Below, in pieces: positions 6,504-13,884 of a stretch of DNA of 64,000 bases. The notes beneath the pieces were generated by a model. That model had not been told where the DNA came from. It ran no database searches and saw only the letters and a list, made by a program, of their open reading frames with translations. The stretch's first letter is position 1. Each line of letters begins with the position of its first letter. The DNA comes from Parapedobacter defluvii (GTDB lineage Bacteria > Bacteroidota > Bacteroidia > Sphingobacteriales > Sphingobacteriaceae). A program made the position numbers and the translations under genes. The stretch covers positions 1 to 64,000 of the forward strand of contig NZ_BMIK01000015.1 in the NCBI RefSeq assembly GCF_014642075.1, in the 5' to 3' direction.

Positions 6504-7205
6504 TTATAATTTGTATCCGATAGAAACCTGAACCACGTTATTTCTGTATGATAGGCCCGGAGCGTTTTCTTGCACGGCTATATTTCTCAACCCTTGTTCG
6601 TATCCTACACTTAAAACAAACTTATGATACTCAAAATCAATGTTAGCCCCGGCACCAATATCCAATCGCTTTAATGTTGTGCCATGCAGCCAGTCTCGGC
6701 TTTGGTCGTAAACGCCATTTCCAAATGTTTCCCATTCTATTTCTGTAATTCCGTCAATCCAAGAACCGCTATTTAATTTTTGCTTGGTTTTTCCTCCAAT
6801 ACCGTATCCAAAATAGGGCCCAACGCCAAACGTAATGTTGAAATCGTTTGTAACATTTAGTTTGTATGCACCATATATCGGTAACATTAAATACAATTCA
6901 TTAAATGTATGTGTATCGTCAGGTGGTGAGGGTATATAATGGCTACCGTTTAGAACGTGTACTTTCGAACCTTTGGCGGAAAAAAACAACCCCGATTGGA
7001 TGAGAAACCTTTCTGACAAGGGATGTTCAAAGGTACCGCCAATATGATAACCAGCTTTTGAATCTGTACCCCTTGCATCGTTTACCGTTGCATTTGACAG
7101 GTTGAAACCTGCCTTTATCCCAAAACGCGGCGATAATGTTTGCGCAGATAAATTCGAGTTTGCGAACAATAAAACTCCCACAAATAATAAGTTCTTCAGA
7201 TTCAT
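6504..7205 (-). CDS. Outer-membrane beta-barrel protein (porin family)
   Basis: A 233-aa exported protein with signal peptide ending at about SNLSAQ (residue 22). It shows the alternating amphipathic strands of the Bacteroidota OMP_b-brl family: PRFGIKAGFNLSNATV at the start, FGVGPYFGYGIGGK in the middle and a last strand VVQVSIGYKL ending in a hydrophobic residue. Such small 8-12-strand barrels have no defined substrate. No operon partner is close. Confidence 0.85.
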   Translation of the reverse strand: MNLKNLLFVGVLLFANSNLSAQTLSPRFGIKAGFNLSNATVNDARGTDSKAGYHIGGTFEHPLSERFLIQSGLFFSAKGSKVHVLNGSHYIPSPPDDTHTFNELYLMLPIYGAYKLNVTNDFNITFGVGPYFGYGIGGKTKQKLNSGSWIDGITEIEWETFGNGVYDQSRDWLHGTTLKRLDIGAGANIDFEYHKFVLSVGYEQGLRNIAVQENAPGLSYRNNVVQVSIGYKL

Positions 7206-7365
7206 TCCTTAATTTTTGCTTTTATGATACGTTAAGTTGGATGCATTTTGAGCAAGCAATAGTACTGATATTTTTGCTATATCTGTATGAGTATTTGACA
7301 CCGGCTTAAATCGTCGCTCAAAATTATTCCGGATACGATTTACCATTAATACGGCAATAACTGGC

Positions 7366-8400
7366 CTAGTTCAATCCGTTGATTTTGTCGACTAAATCAT
7401 CCTTACCGATACGTTCCAGCTCTGTCATTTCAATATTGATGACATGGTCTTCCTCAATCGTTACTTCTTTGATACTGTAAACGTACTGCCCATTACTTTC
7501 GGATGCGAAAATGACGTGTATGGTCATTCCGATCGGAACGAAGCCAAAATGTTCGGTAAAGTATTGATCATTCGTATTATACAGATCTAACTGTGCCAGC
7601 AGACCAGGCTGGTCTTGGTAAGCTAAATAGACGGCAGCGTTGGTTTCGTTATAAGGGGCGGGAACTGTTACTTTAATTTTGGTGAGCAGTCCTGAGTTTG
7701 CAGTAAACCGGTCTACGTTTGTCCAGCCAAAGTCATTGATAAAAAAATCATAGGTATCCGTTACCGGGTTGAACCCCAGTCCTGCCTGATCGCCATCCGT
7801 CCAAACGGGATTGCCATTCCCATCGTCGCCTTCACCCGATCCCAAACCGATCTCTACCGGGTTCCACGCTAAATTTCCGGTCCCGTCAATTTCTCCTTGC
7901 CATAAGGTCATGTCCATATCCAAGCCGCCGGTATGTGCGGCGTCAACGGTGACATAATAATGATTCAAGGGTTTTACAAGTTGGTCACCTTGCGTTACTT
8001 GCATAAAAAATTGCCCACCTGTTACCAACGGAAGCAGGTATCCGTTGTTGCTTCGTCCCATGAGGGGCTTATTTGATACTGCCATATTCCCCCTGTCAAA
8101 AATCTCGATGAATGTCAACTCCACTTCTCCGATGATTGAATTGCCCAGTTGATCGACGAGCTCATATTGCCCGATATCTACGATTGTTCCTTTGCGGGAA
8201 ACGAAATGAACACCTTCACCCGCATCAAATTTCTGGGTTTGAACGAGGTCTGAAAGGGCCTGATTTCTCAACATCTGGAAACCTGCCTGCGTAGGCATAA
8301 CGAGTTGATCAACAGGGGCCGGCGCATCGTCTTTGCCGCAGCCCGTAAGCGATAACACCACCAGTATTTGGGAAAATTGGGTAAAGAAAAGATTTTTCAT
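7366..8400 (-). CDS. Putative lipoprotein, function unknown
   Basis: A 344-aa predicted lipoprotein with signal peptide and lipobox SLTGC (Cys21). No named domain was recognised. It contains VDIGQYELVDQLGNSIIGEV and VELTFIEIFDRGNMAV, a pattern seen in uncharacterised Bacteroidota surface proteins, and a Gly/Asp-rich stretch (GSGEGDDGNGNP) near residue 190. The C-terminal part (YLAYQDQPGLLAQLD, GFVPIGMTIHVIF) may be a beta-sandwich. It is divergent from the DUF1232 gene downstream. Confidence 0.75.
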   Translation of the reverse strand: MKNLFFTQFSQILVVLSLTGCGKDDAPAPVDQLVMPTQAGFQMLRNQALSDLVQTQKFDAGEGVHFVSRKGTIVDIGQYELVDQLGNSIIGEVELTFIEIFDRGNMAVSNKPLMGRSNNGYLLPLVTGGQFFMQVTQGDQLVKPLNHYYVTVDAAHTGGLDMDMTLWQGEIDGTGNLAWNPVEIGLGSGEGDDGNGNPVWTDGDQAGLGFNPVTDTYDFFINDFGWTNVDRFTANSGLLTKIKVTVPAPYNETNAAVYLAYQDQPGLLAQLDLYNTNDQYFTEHFGFVPIGMTIHVIFASESNGQYVYSIKEVTIEEDHVINIEMTELERIGKDDLVDKINGLN

Positions 8401-8484
8401 GATGATTCTATATTAGTTCGTAGTTTATCTTTGTTGGTATATCATTACGATATTCTTTTTGTTACCCCTGTACCGTACCCTTTC

Positions 8485-8515
8485 TTTCGCTTACATGCCA
8501 AATTGGTTATCTTTG
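8485..8515 (+). promoter_or_regulatory. Promoter of DUF1232 gene
   Basis: TATCTTTG at 8508-8515 fits the Bacteroidota -7 element TAnnTTTG, with TTTC at 8485-8488 nineteen bases upstream in the -33 position. Transcription would begin near 8522, after the far-upstream in-frame codons, which supports the ATG at 8539 as the start. Confidence 0.55.
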
Positions 8516-8538
8516 TAACTTTCAGTAATGATAGAGAC

Positions 8539-8904
8539 ATGAAAAAAGGCAATTTCAATAAAGCAATGCTTTTATTCGAGCTATTTCGTAAGCATCGGAT
8601 CAATGGGGATGACCTCGCAAAGGCAGAAAGCAAATCTGCATATCTGGATGAAAAAGTTGATGAGTTTAGGCTTTTGATTTCAATGTGCAAGGATGTGTTC
8701 GCTGGTCGGTATCACATGGATAAGTGGAATCTGTCTGTTATCGTAGCTACGACTGCCTATGTTGTCTCTCCACTTGATGCGATACCTGATATGGTTCCCT
8801 TGATGGGTTGGATGGATGATGTGACCATTGTTGCATATGCCGCTTCAAAACTCACAGACGAAATGCAGAAATATAAGGCTTTTATCCAGGCCAAAGCGGG
8901 GTAG
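8539..8904 (+). CDS. DUF1232 (YkvA-like) membrane-associated protein
   Basis: A 121-aa protein with the DUF1232 signature at about residues 55-95: WNLSVIVATTAYVVSPLDAIPDM followed by DDVTIVAYAASKL, i.e. the YxxSPxDxIPD motif in a short hydrophobic hairpin. Its role is unknown; relatives are small membrane proteins. An in-frame extension back to 8368 is rejected because it would precede the predicted transcription start and is not family-like. Confidence 0.85.
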   Translation: MKKGNFNKAMLLFELFRKHRINGDDLAKAESKSAYLDEKVDEFRLLISMCKDVFAGRYHMDKWNLSVIVATTAYVVSPLDAIPDMVPLMGWMDDVTIVAYAASKLTDEMQKYKAFIQAKAG

Positions 8905-8979
8905 GATTTCTTTATCAATCGGAGAAATAAGACGGCGATAGTTTTGTTATCAGCGCCGGATCTATACGTATTGAAATAA

Positions 8980-9058
8980 GAAACCCGTTACCAGAAAGAT
9001 AACGGGAATCCGCCCCAATGGGGTTAGGGGCTATCAACCTAAACCTGAGACGAAGATA
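8980..9058 (+). repeat. Second repeat family, copy 2 (79 nt)
   Basis: Stem 1 is CCCGTTA (8984-8990) with TAACGGG (9000-9006). Then CCCC (9013-9016) can pair with either of two GGGG runs (9020-9023 or 9027-9030, the latter extended by GC). The tail CAACCTAAACCTGAGACGAAGATA follows. It differs from the copy at 17041 by one base in 79, while the flanks are unrelated. It lies between the DUF1232 gene and the arsR promoter. It may be an RNA element; no known family can be assigned from sequence alone. Confidence 0.85.
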
Positions 9059-9107
9059 AGAATTATCGCACTAAACTCAAAAATTCATCCAAAAAAAGAA
9101 ATAAAAA

Positions 9108-9140
9108 TTTGCGAAACCGAAAAGTTGCATATATATTTGC
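9108..9140 (+). promoter_or_regulatory. Promoter of arsR-SRPBCC operon
   Basis: TTTG (9108-9111), a 21-nt spacer, and TATATTTG (9133-9140) match the Bacteroidota -33/-7 consensus closely. Transcription is expected near 9147, leaving a leader of about 28 nt before the ATG at 9175. Confidence 0.7.
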
Positions 9141-9141
9141 A

Positions 9142-9153
9142 ACCAATTGGTTT
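9142..9153. promoter_or_regulatory. Candidate ArsR operator
   Basis: AACCAATTGGTT is a perfect 12-bp palindrome, slightly longer with mismatches (TGCAACCAATTGGTTTCA). It abuts the -7 element and covers the likely transcription start of the downstream ArsR-type regulator gene, the arrangement expected for autorepression. Assignment is inferred from position. Confidence 0.5.
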
Positions 9154-9174
9154 CATAAATAAACACGAATAAAC

Positions 9175-9489
9175 ATGAGACGAGATATTTTCCAAGCAAT
9201 TGCAGACCCAACCAGGCGGGGAATCATCGCCTTAATTACCCTACAGGCAATGACACCAAACGCCATTGCCGAGCACTTTGATACCACCCGGCAAGCTGTA
9301 TCTAAACACCTGCGTATTTTGACGGAATGCGAATTGATAAAACAGGAACACAAAGGCAGGGAAATCTACTACCAACTTGAAATTGATAAAATGAAAGAAA
9401 TAGATAGCTGGTTGGATCAGTTCCGTAAAATCTGGGAAACAAGATTTAATCAATTAGACAATTTATTACTTACGTTAAAAAACAATTAA
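9175..9489 (+). CDS. ArsR-family winged-helix transcriptional repressor
   Basis: A 104-aa regulator. RRDIFQAIADPTRRGIIALI at the start and NAIAEHFDTTRQAVSKHLRI (residues about 28-47) are the helix-turn-helix of the ArsR subgroup usually encoded next to SRPBCC/AHSA1 genes. No metal-binding ELCVC motif is present, so it is not a metal sensor of the classical type. The SRPBCC gene begins 1 nt after its stop, so the two form an operon. A palindrome over the promoter suggests autoregulation. Confidence 0.92.
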   Translation: MRRDIFQAIADPTRRGIIALITLQAMTPNAIAEHFDTTRQAVSKHLRILTECELIKQEHKGREIYYQLEIDKMKEIDSWLDQFRKIWETRFNQLDNLLLTLKNN

Positions 9490-9490
9490 T

Positions 9491-10003
9491 ATGAACCCGA
9501 CATTGTTATTTGACTTTACCGTCAACAAAGAAAACAAAACCATCCACATTACCCGTGAATTTGCCGCAAGCCTTGAATTGGTTTGGCAGGCGTGGACAAC
9601 CCCCGAATTACTCGACCAATGGTGGGGACCGCAACCGTGGAGAGCAGAAACCAAGACGATGGATTTCCGTGAAGGCGGCTTTTGGCTCTACGCAATGGTA
9701 AGCCCCGAAGGCGAAAAGCATTGGAGCAGGGCCAACTTTCTCGCGATCAAGAAAGAAAGCTCTTTTACAACCAAAGGCGGATTTTGCGATGAAAACGGCA
9801 CGATAAATCCTGAGTTTCCTCAAAATTTATGGGAGAATAGCTTTATTCCCAAAAACAATAAAGTGCAGGTGGATATATTGCTAACTTACGATACGCTTGC
9901 CGACCTCGAAAAAGAAATAGCAATGGGCTTTAAAGAAGGCATGACCATAGATTTTCAGCAATTGGACGAATTGTTATTGGCCTTAATTCAAGAAAGGGAT
10001 TAA
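9491..10003 (+). CDS. SRPBCC (AHSA1-type START-like) domain protein
   Basis: A 170-aa member of the START/Bet v1-like superfamily, Aha1-C-related branch. Seen: ITREFAASLELVWQAWTTPE at about 18-37, WWGPQPWRAETKTMDFREGG next, and a long C-terminal helix. Family members bind hydrophobic ligands, and the true ligand is unknown. It is co-transcribed with the ArsR-type regulator (1-nt gap), a pairing repeated across Bacteroidota. Confidence 0.9.
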   Translation: MNPTLLFDFTVNKENKTIHITREFAASLELVWQAWTTPELLDQWWGPQPWRAETKTMDFREGGFWLYAMVSPEGEKHWSRANFLAIKKESSFTTKGGFCDENGTINPEFPQNLWENSFIPKNNKVQVDILLTYDTLADLEKEIAMGFKEGMTIDFQQLDELLLALIQERD

Positions 10004-10028
10004 AGTCCTTGATCTTACACGATTAGGG

Positions 10029-11570
10029 CTATAAAAGCTTTAGCAATCCTAGCTCAAAACCGCCATTACTAGGCCTAAGGAAGTCGTCATCCACAACATC
10101 TCCCTTGTTATTGATGACTAAGTAACGCGGAATTTGCCGAATGTTAAGTAGCCTTGTCAACGGAGATTCTTTGAAGTTAGCCAATCGGTATTGGTTCGCA
10201 TCGTTGTAAATTCCCTGCCGTTTTGAGACGGCAACCCACTTGTCGATATCTTCATCCTTGTCGATACTGATGGTTACGAACTGAATGGGCTTACCCTTAA
10301 GCTTGTGTTTTGACTTTTCCCAATGGGGCATCTCGCCGATACAGGGAACACACCAGCTCGCCCAAAGATCAACAACAGTAAGCTTATATTTTTTGTCCAT
10401 AACGATACGCCTGAAATCGGATAGCTTGCCGTTAAAATCATATAAATCAACGGCAGGCAGATTAGTAATGATTTTCATTTCGCGATTTGCAGACTGGCCT
10501 ACGTTTTCAAATATGAAGTTGAAACGACCGCCTGCAAATGTGCTTAGGTCCTTCTCGGCTTTCTTGAAATCGGTGGAGGCGGTTACCAAAATGTTGCTTA
10601 GCTGATAAAGCGTATCGAGAAACGGATCTTGCGTGCGTATAGGCCGGAGCTGATTATTGATTTCAACCGTCTTTTCTGGCGCGTACGCAAAACTGCCAGC
10701 GACATGGGAAATAGCTTGCTGCTGATATATACCCGATTGCTTTAGCCGATCGTCCGTGGCAGCGAGAACGGCCCAAAAATCATTTTTGTCGAGATTTCTG
10801 TTTTGATTTCCGGCATTGTAAGCAACAATTGCAGCTAGGATCTCTCCCCTATTCTGCGCATTGATGGCACGAATATCGTCGACATGCTGGAACATATCTT
10901 CGTAGAGACTATCGGCAAATGGCGACCGGCCGACAGCGGGATTGGTAATCAGCCGGGCAATAGCCGTGTACTTGATGTTGGTATTCAGATCCTTCAGGAC
11001 ATGCTTACGCATCTCGGAAGTAGCCAACGCATTGATAGCAGCCTCATTTCGGTCATAGCGCGCATCGATCTTTTGCAGCAGGCCATTGACGCCCAACGAT
11101 GCAAGGCTGTCTTGTTCCTGAAATGACCAATAAAAACCTTTTGGGACGGCAATCATGCTATCGACAAATTGCTGATATCCCGAAGAATACTGGATCGTAA
11201 ACGTGTCGTTGGCATTTATCAGCCGCATGGTATCGCCGGGATTCAGCAATACACCATAGGTACGGAATGTCGGCTCTCCCGGGGTCACTATCAAATTACC
11301 GGCCCCCAGGAACATGGGTTTGTCAATAAAGAATTTCTGTTCGATAACGGAATCATTAATACCAGGATTTTTAAACTCAATGAATCGGCCGTATGTGTCA
11401 AATGTATTAAATACTGCACTTTGGCCGGGGGCTAAGGATATAGAGAATAAGGTTGAATCGGAACGGCGTTCCGCCCCTATGATGCTACGGTCCGAATTAC
11501 GTGTTTTATCAAAACAGGCATTAAAAGCCAACGCGGATAACAACAATGGAATAGCCAATCTTACGCTCAT
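10029..11570 (-). CDS. TlpA-like thioredoxin-domain lipoprotein
   Basis: A 513-aa predicted lipoprotein: lipobox AFNAC near residue 19, a helical/beta N-terminal region with no named domain, and a C-terminal TlpA/AhpC-type thioredoxin fold. The active site WASWCVPCIGEMP (CxxC near residue 405-410) is intact. Such proteins reduce or exchange disulphides in the periplasm. I use the ATG at 11570 rather than 11618. The -7 element TATATTTG at 11640-11633 would start transcription about 11626, and the signal peptide begins at MSVRLAIPLL. Confidence 0.85.
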   Translation of the reverse strand: MSVRLAIPLLLSALAFNACFDKTRNSDRSIIGAERRSDSTLFSISLAPGQSAVFNTFDTYGRFIEFKNPGINDSVIEQKFFIDKPMFLGAGNLIVTPGEPTFRTYGVLLNPGDTMRLINANDTFTIQYSSGYQQFVDSMIAVPKGFYWSFQEQDSLASLGVNGLLQKIDARYDRNEAAINALATSEMRKHVLKDLNTNIKYTAIARLITNPAVGRSPFADSLYEDMFQHVDDIRAINAQNRGEILAAIVAYNAGNQNRNLDKNDFWAVLAATDDRLKQSGIYQQQAISHVAGSFAYAPEKTVEINNQLRPIRTQDPFLDTLYQLSNILVTASTDFKKAEKDLSTFAGGRFNFIFENVGQSANREMKIITNLPAVDLYDFNGKLSDFRRIVMDKKYKLTVVDLWASWCVPCIGEMPHWEKSKHKLKGKPIQFVTISIDKDEDIDKWVAVSKRQGIYNDANQYRLANFKESPLTRLLNIRQIPRYLVINNKGDVVDDDFLRPSNGGFELGLLKLL

Positions 11571-11632
11571 AGCATGATATGTATATAACTTATAAAGTTC
11601 GAAACTGACTACGCCCACGCGTTGCCTTTTTT

Positions 11633-11640
11633 CAAATATA
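11633..11640 (-). promoter_or_regulatory. -7 element of the TlpA-like gene
   Basis: On the minus strand this reads TATATTTG, the TAnnTTTG consensus. No clear -33 TTTG is seen at the usual distance. It yields a leader of about 55 nt to the ATG at 11570. Confidence 0.4.
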
Positions 11641-11802
11641 ACCCGTTTTTATAGTTATTAAGTATACCAAGTATATTTTTCATGGGTCGGATGCCCTAAA
11701 TCGAATATTGTACGGGCCGTTGAATGACGTCACAATTAGGAGGATTGCCCAAATATTCATTAAAAAGACCGTACTTTGCGGGCTGGTATCGTAGATTCCC
11801 CT

Positions 11803-13707
11803 ATGAAATATTTTAGCGAGTTGGCAACGTTGCTGGATCAGGAGCAAGCTTTTGATAAAGCCCAGCATGACGCACTGCTGCTGCAGCGCTCCGTTCAGGA
11901 ACGGATTGCGCTTGGCGTTACCTGGTTTCCCATTACAATAACAAATAGCGAATTAGGGCGGGGCGATTACCTGACCATCACGGTAAACAAAACCAATCAC
12001 CTGGAAGAAGGGCATCGGTTCCGTTACGGCATGCCTGTCTCCTTGTTTTCAAACCATGCCCCCCAGCAGGATCGACTTCACGGGGTCATCGCATTTGCCG
12101 GTCGGGACACCATGCGGATTTCGTTCCGGGTAGATGAACTGCCTGCCTGGAGCCGTGGGGGCAGGCTCGGGATCGACCTGCTGTTCGATGAGAATTCATA
12201 CAGGGAAATGCATTGCGCACTGGACGAAGCAAACCTGGCGCTTACCGACCAAAAACAAGGTAACCTGGTAAGGCTGCTCCTGGGCGAAACCGATATTCGC
12301 GAGCCGGCCCCAAGCCCAGTATATGAAAACGATAGCCTGAACCCCAGCCAAAACAAGGCGATAGCGCATATATTGGGTAAAAATCCCCTATCCATCTTGC
12401 ATGGGCCTCCCGGCACGGGTAAAACGACGACGCTGGTTTACGCCGTACAAGCGCTCCTGAAGCAGCGGTCGCAACAGCTCCTCATCGTCGCGCCAAGCAA
12501 TACGGCCGTAGACGTGCTGACCGAACGCCTCGATGCGGCGGGCGTATCGGTAGTCCGCATCGGCAACCCGGTCAAGGTTTCGGATCACTTACAAGAACTC
12601 ACGCTGGATGCCCGGGTGGACAATCACGCCTCCCATAAAACGATCAAAAATCTGGAGAAGCAAGCCCGGACATATAGCGACATGGCGCATAAATACAAAC
12701 GCAATTTCGGAAAGGCTGAGCGGGATCAACGGAAAGCTCTGTTTGATGAAGCGCGTAAAATCCGGAAAGAGATTGACCAGCTGCTGGATTATATCGTTAA
12801 GGATGTATTTACCAAAGCGCAGGTGATCACTGCTACGTTAGTAGGTGCCAACCATTACTCCATTCGCGATAGGCGGTACCAAACCGTTATTATCGACGAA
12901 GCTGCGCAGGCGCTGGAACCGGCCTGTTGGATTCCCATACTGAAAGCTGATCGCATCATTTTGGCTGGAGACCATTGCCAGTTGCCCCCAACCGTCAAAT
13001 CCAGCCACCGCACCACCGAGGGATTATACCACACCTTGTTCGAAAAATTAATTGCGCAGCACCCCGCCCACGTATTGCTGCTGGATGTGCAGTACAGGAT
13101 GAATGTCCAGATTATGAAATACCCGTCTACAGCCCTTTATGCAGGCCGGTTACAGGCAGCACCAACCGTGGCCGATTGGACATTGAGCGGCGATGACAGC
13201 CCGATTATGTTTATCGATACCGCCGGTTCGGGATTTGAAGAAACCTTCGTTGATCACGCTATTTCTAATCAGGAAGAGGCCCACTTTTTATGCAATCACC
13301 TCGCTTCTTTTGTAACAAACCTCAACATATCGCTTACAGACCAAGCCTTTCCGAGCGTCAGCATCATCACGCCGTACCGGGCCCAGTCGCTTTATCTGCG
13401 TGAAATCATTGCACAGGATGATCGGTTGCGGCCCTATCTGAAACAGTTGCAGGTGAACACCATTGACAGCTTCCAGGGCCAGGAAAAAGATGTGATCTAC
13501 ATCAGTTTGACAAGGAGCAACACAAAACAGGAAATCGGATTTTTAGCCGACACCAGGCGGATGAATGTGGCCATGACCCGTGCCAGGAAAAAGCTGATTG
13601 TGATTGGAGACAGCAGCACGGTTGGATACCACGATTTTTACGGTGGGTTTCTGGATTATATCAACTCTTTAGCCAAGTATCACAGCGTATGGGAATGGCA
13701 TGGTTAA
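11803..13707 (+). CDS. Superfamily 1 helicase, UPF1/IGHMBP2-like
   Basis: A 634-aa DNA/RNA helicase. Motif order: Walker A GPPGTGKTTT near residue 200, Q-like NPSQNKAI just before it, DEAAQA (II) near 365, GDHCQLPP (III) near 386, QYRMN (IV) near 430, NTIDSFQGQEKDVI (V) near 555, and NVAMTRARKKL (VI) near 588. The N-terminal 160 residues form the 1B/stalk-type domain of this family, including RGDYLTITVNKTNH. The function in bacteria is unclear, with unwinding of RNA or DNA expected. The first in-frame ATG is used. TACTTTG at 11772-11778 may be the -7 element. Confidence 0.9.
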   Translation: MKYFSELATLLDQEQAFDKAQHDALLLQRSVQERIALGVTWFPITITNSELGRGDYLTITVNKTNHLEEGHRFRYGMPVSLFSNHAPQQDRLHGVIAFAGRDTMRISFRVDELPAWSRGGRLGIDLLFDENSYREMHCALDEANLALTDQKQGNLVRLLLGETDIREPAPSPVYENDSLNPSQNKAIAHILGKNPLSILHGPPGTGKTTTLVYAVQALLKQRSQQLLIVAPSNTAVDVLTERLDAAGVSVVRIGNPVKVSDHLQELTLDARVDNHASHKTIKNLEKQARTYSDMAHKYKRNFGKAERDQRKALFDEARKIRKEIDQLLDYIVKDVFTKAQVITATLVGANHYSIRDRRYQTVIIDEAAQALEPACWIPILKADRIILAGDHCQLPPTVKSSHRTTEGLYHTLFEKLIAQHPAHVLLLDVQYRMNVQIMKYPSTALYAGRLQAAPTVADWTLSGDDSPIMFIDTAGSGFEETFVDHAISNQEEAHFLCNHLASFVTNLNISLTDQAFPSVSIITPYRAQSLYLREIIAQDDRLRPYLKQLQVNTIDSFQGQEKDVIYISLTRSNTKQEIGFLADTRRMNVAMTRARKKLIVIGDSSTVGYHDFYGGFLDYINSLAKYHSVWEWHG

Positions 13708-13884
13708 GATTGAACCCTAACATCTGGTTTTACTGATAAGACCCCAACCTGTTCAAAAACGGACAACAAATGTTCGTATTCGAACACTGCTTTAACGTAA
13801 AAACAGGCCTTGAACAACCTTATTGCCCGTTTATATAAATGGTTTATTATTTGAGCCCTTTTTATCCAAGCTAATTATTAGGAT

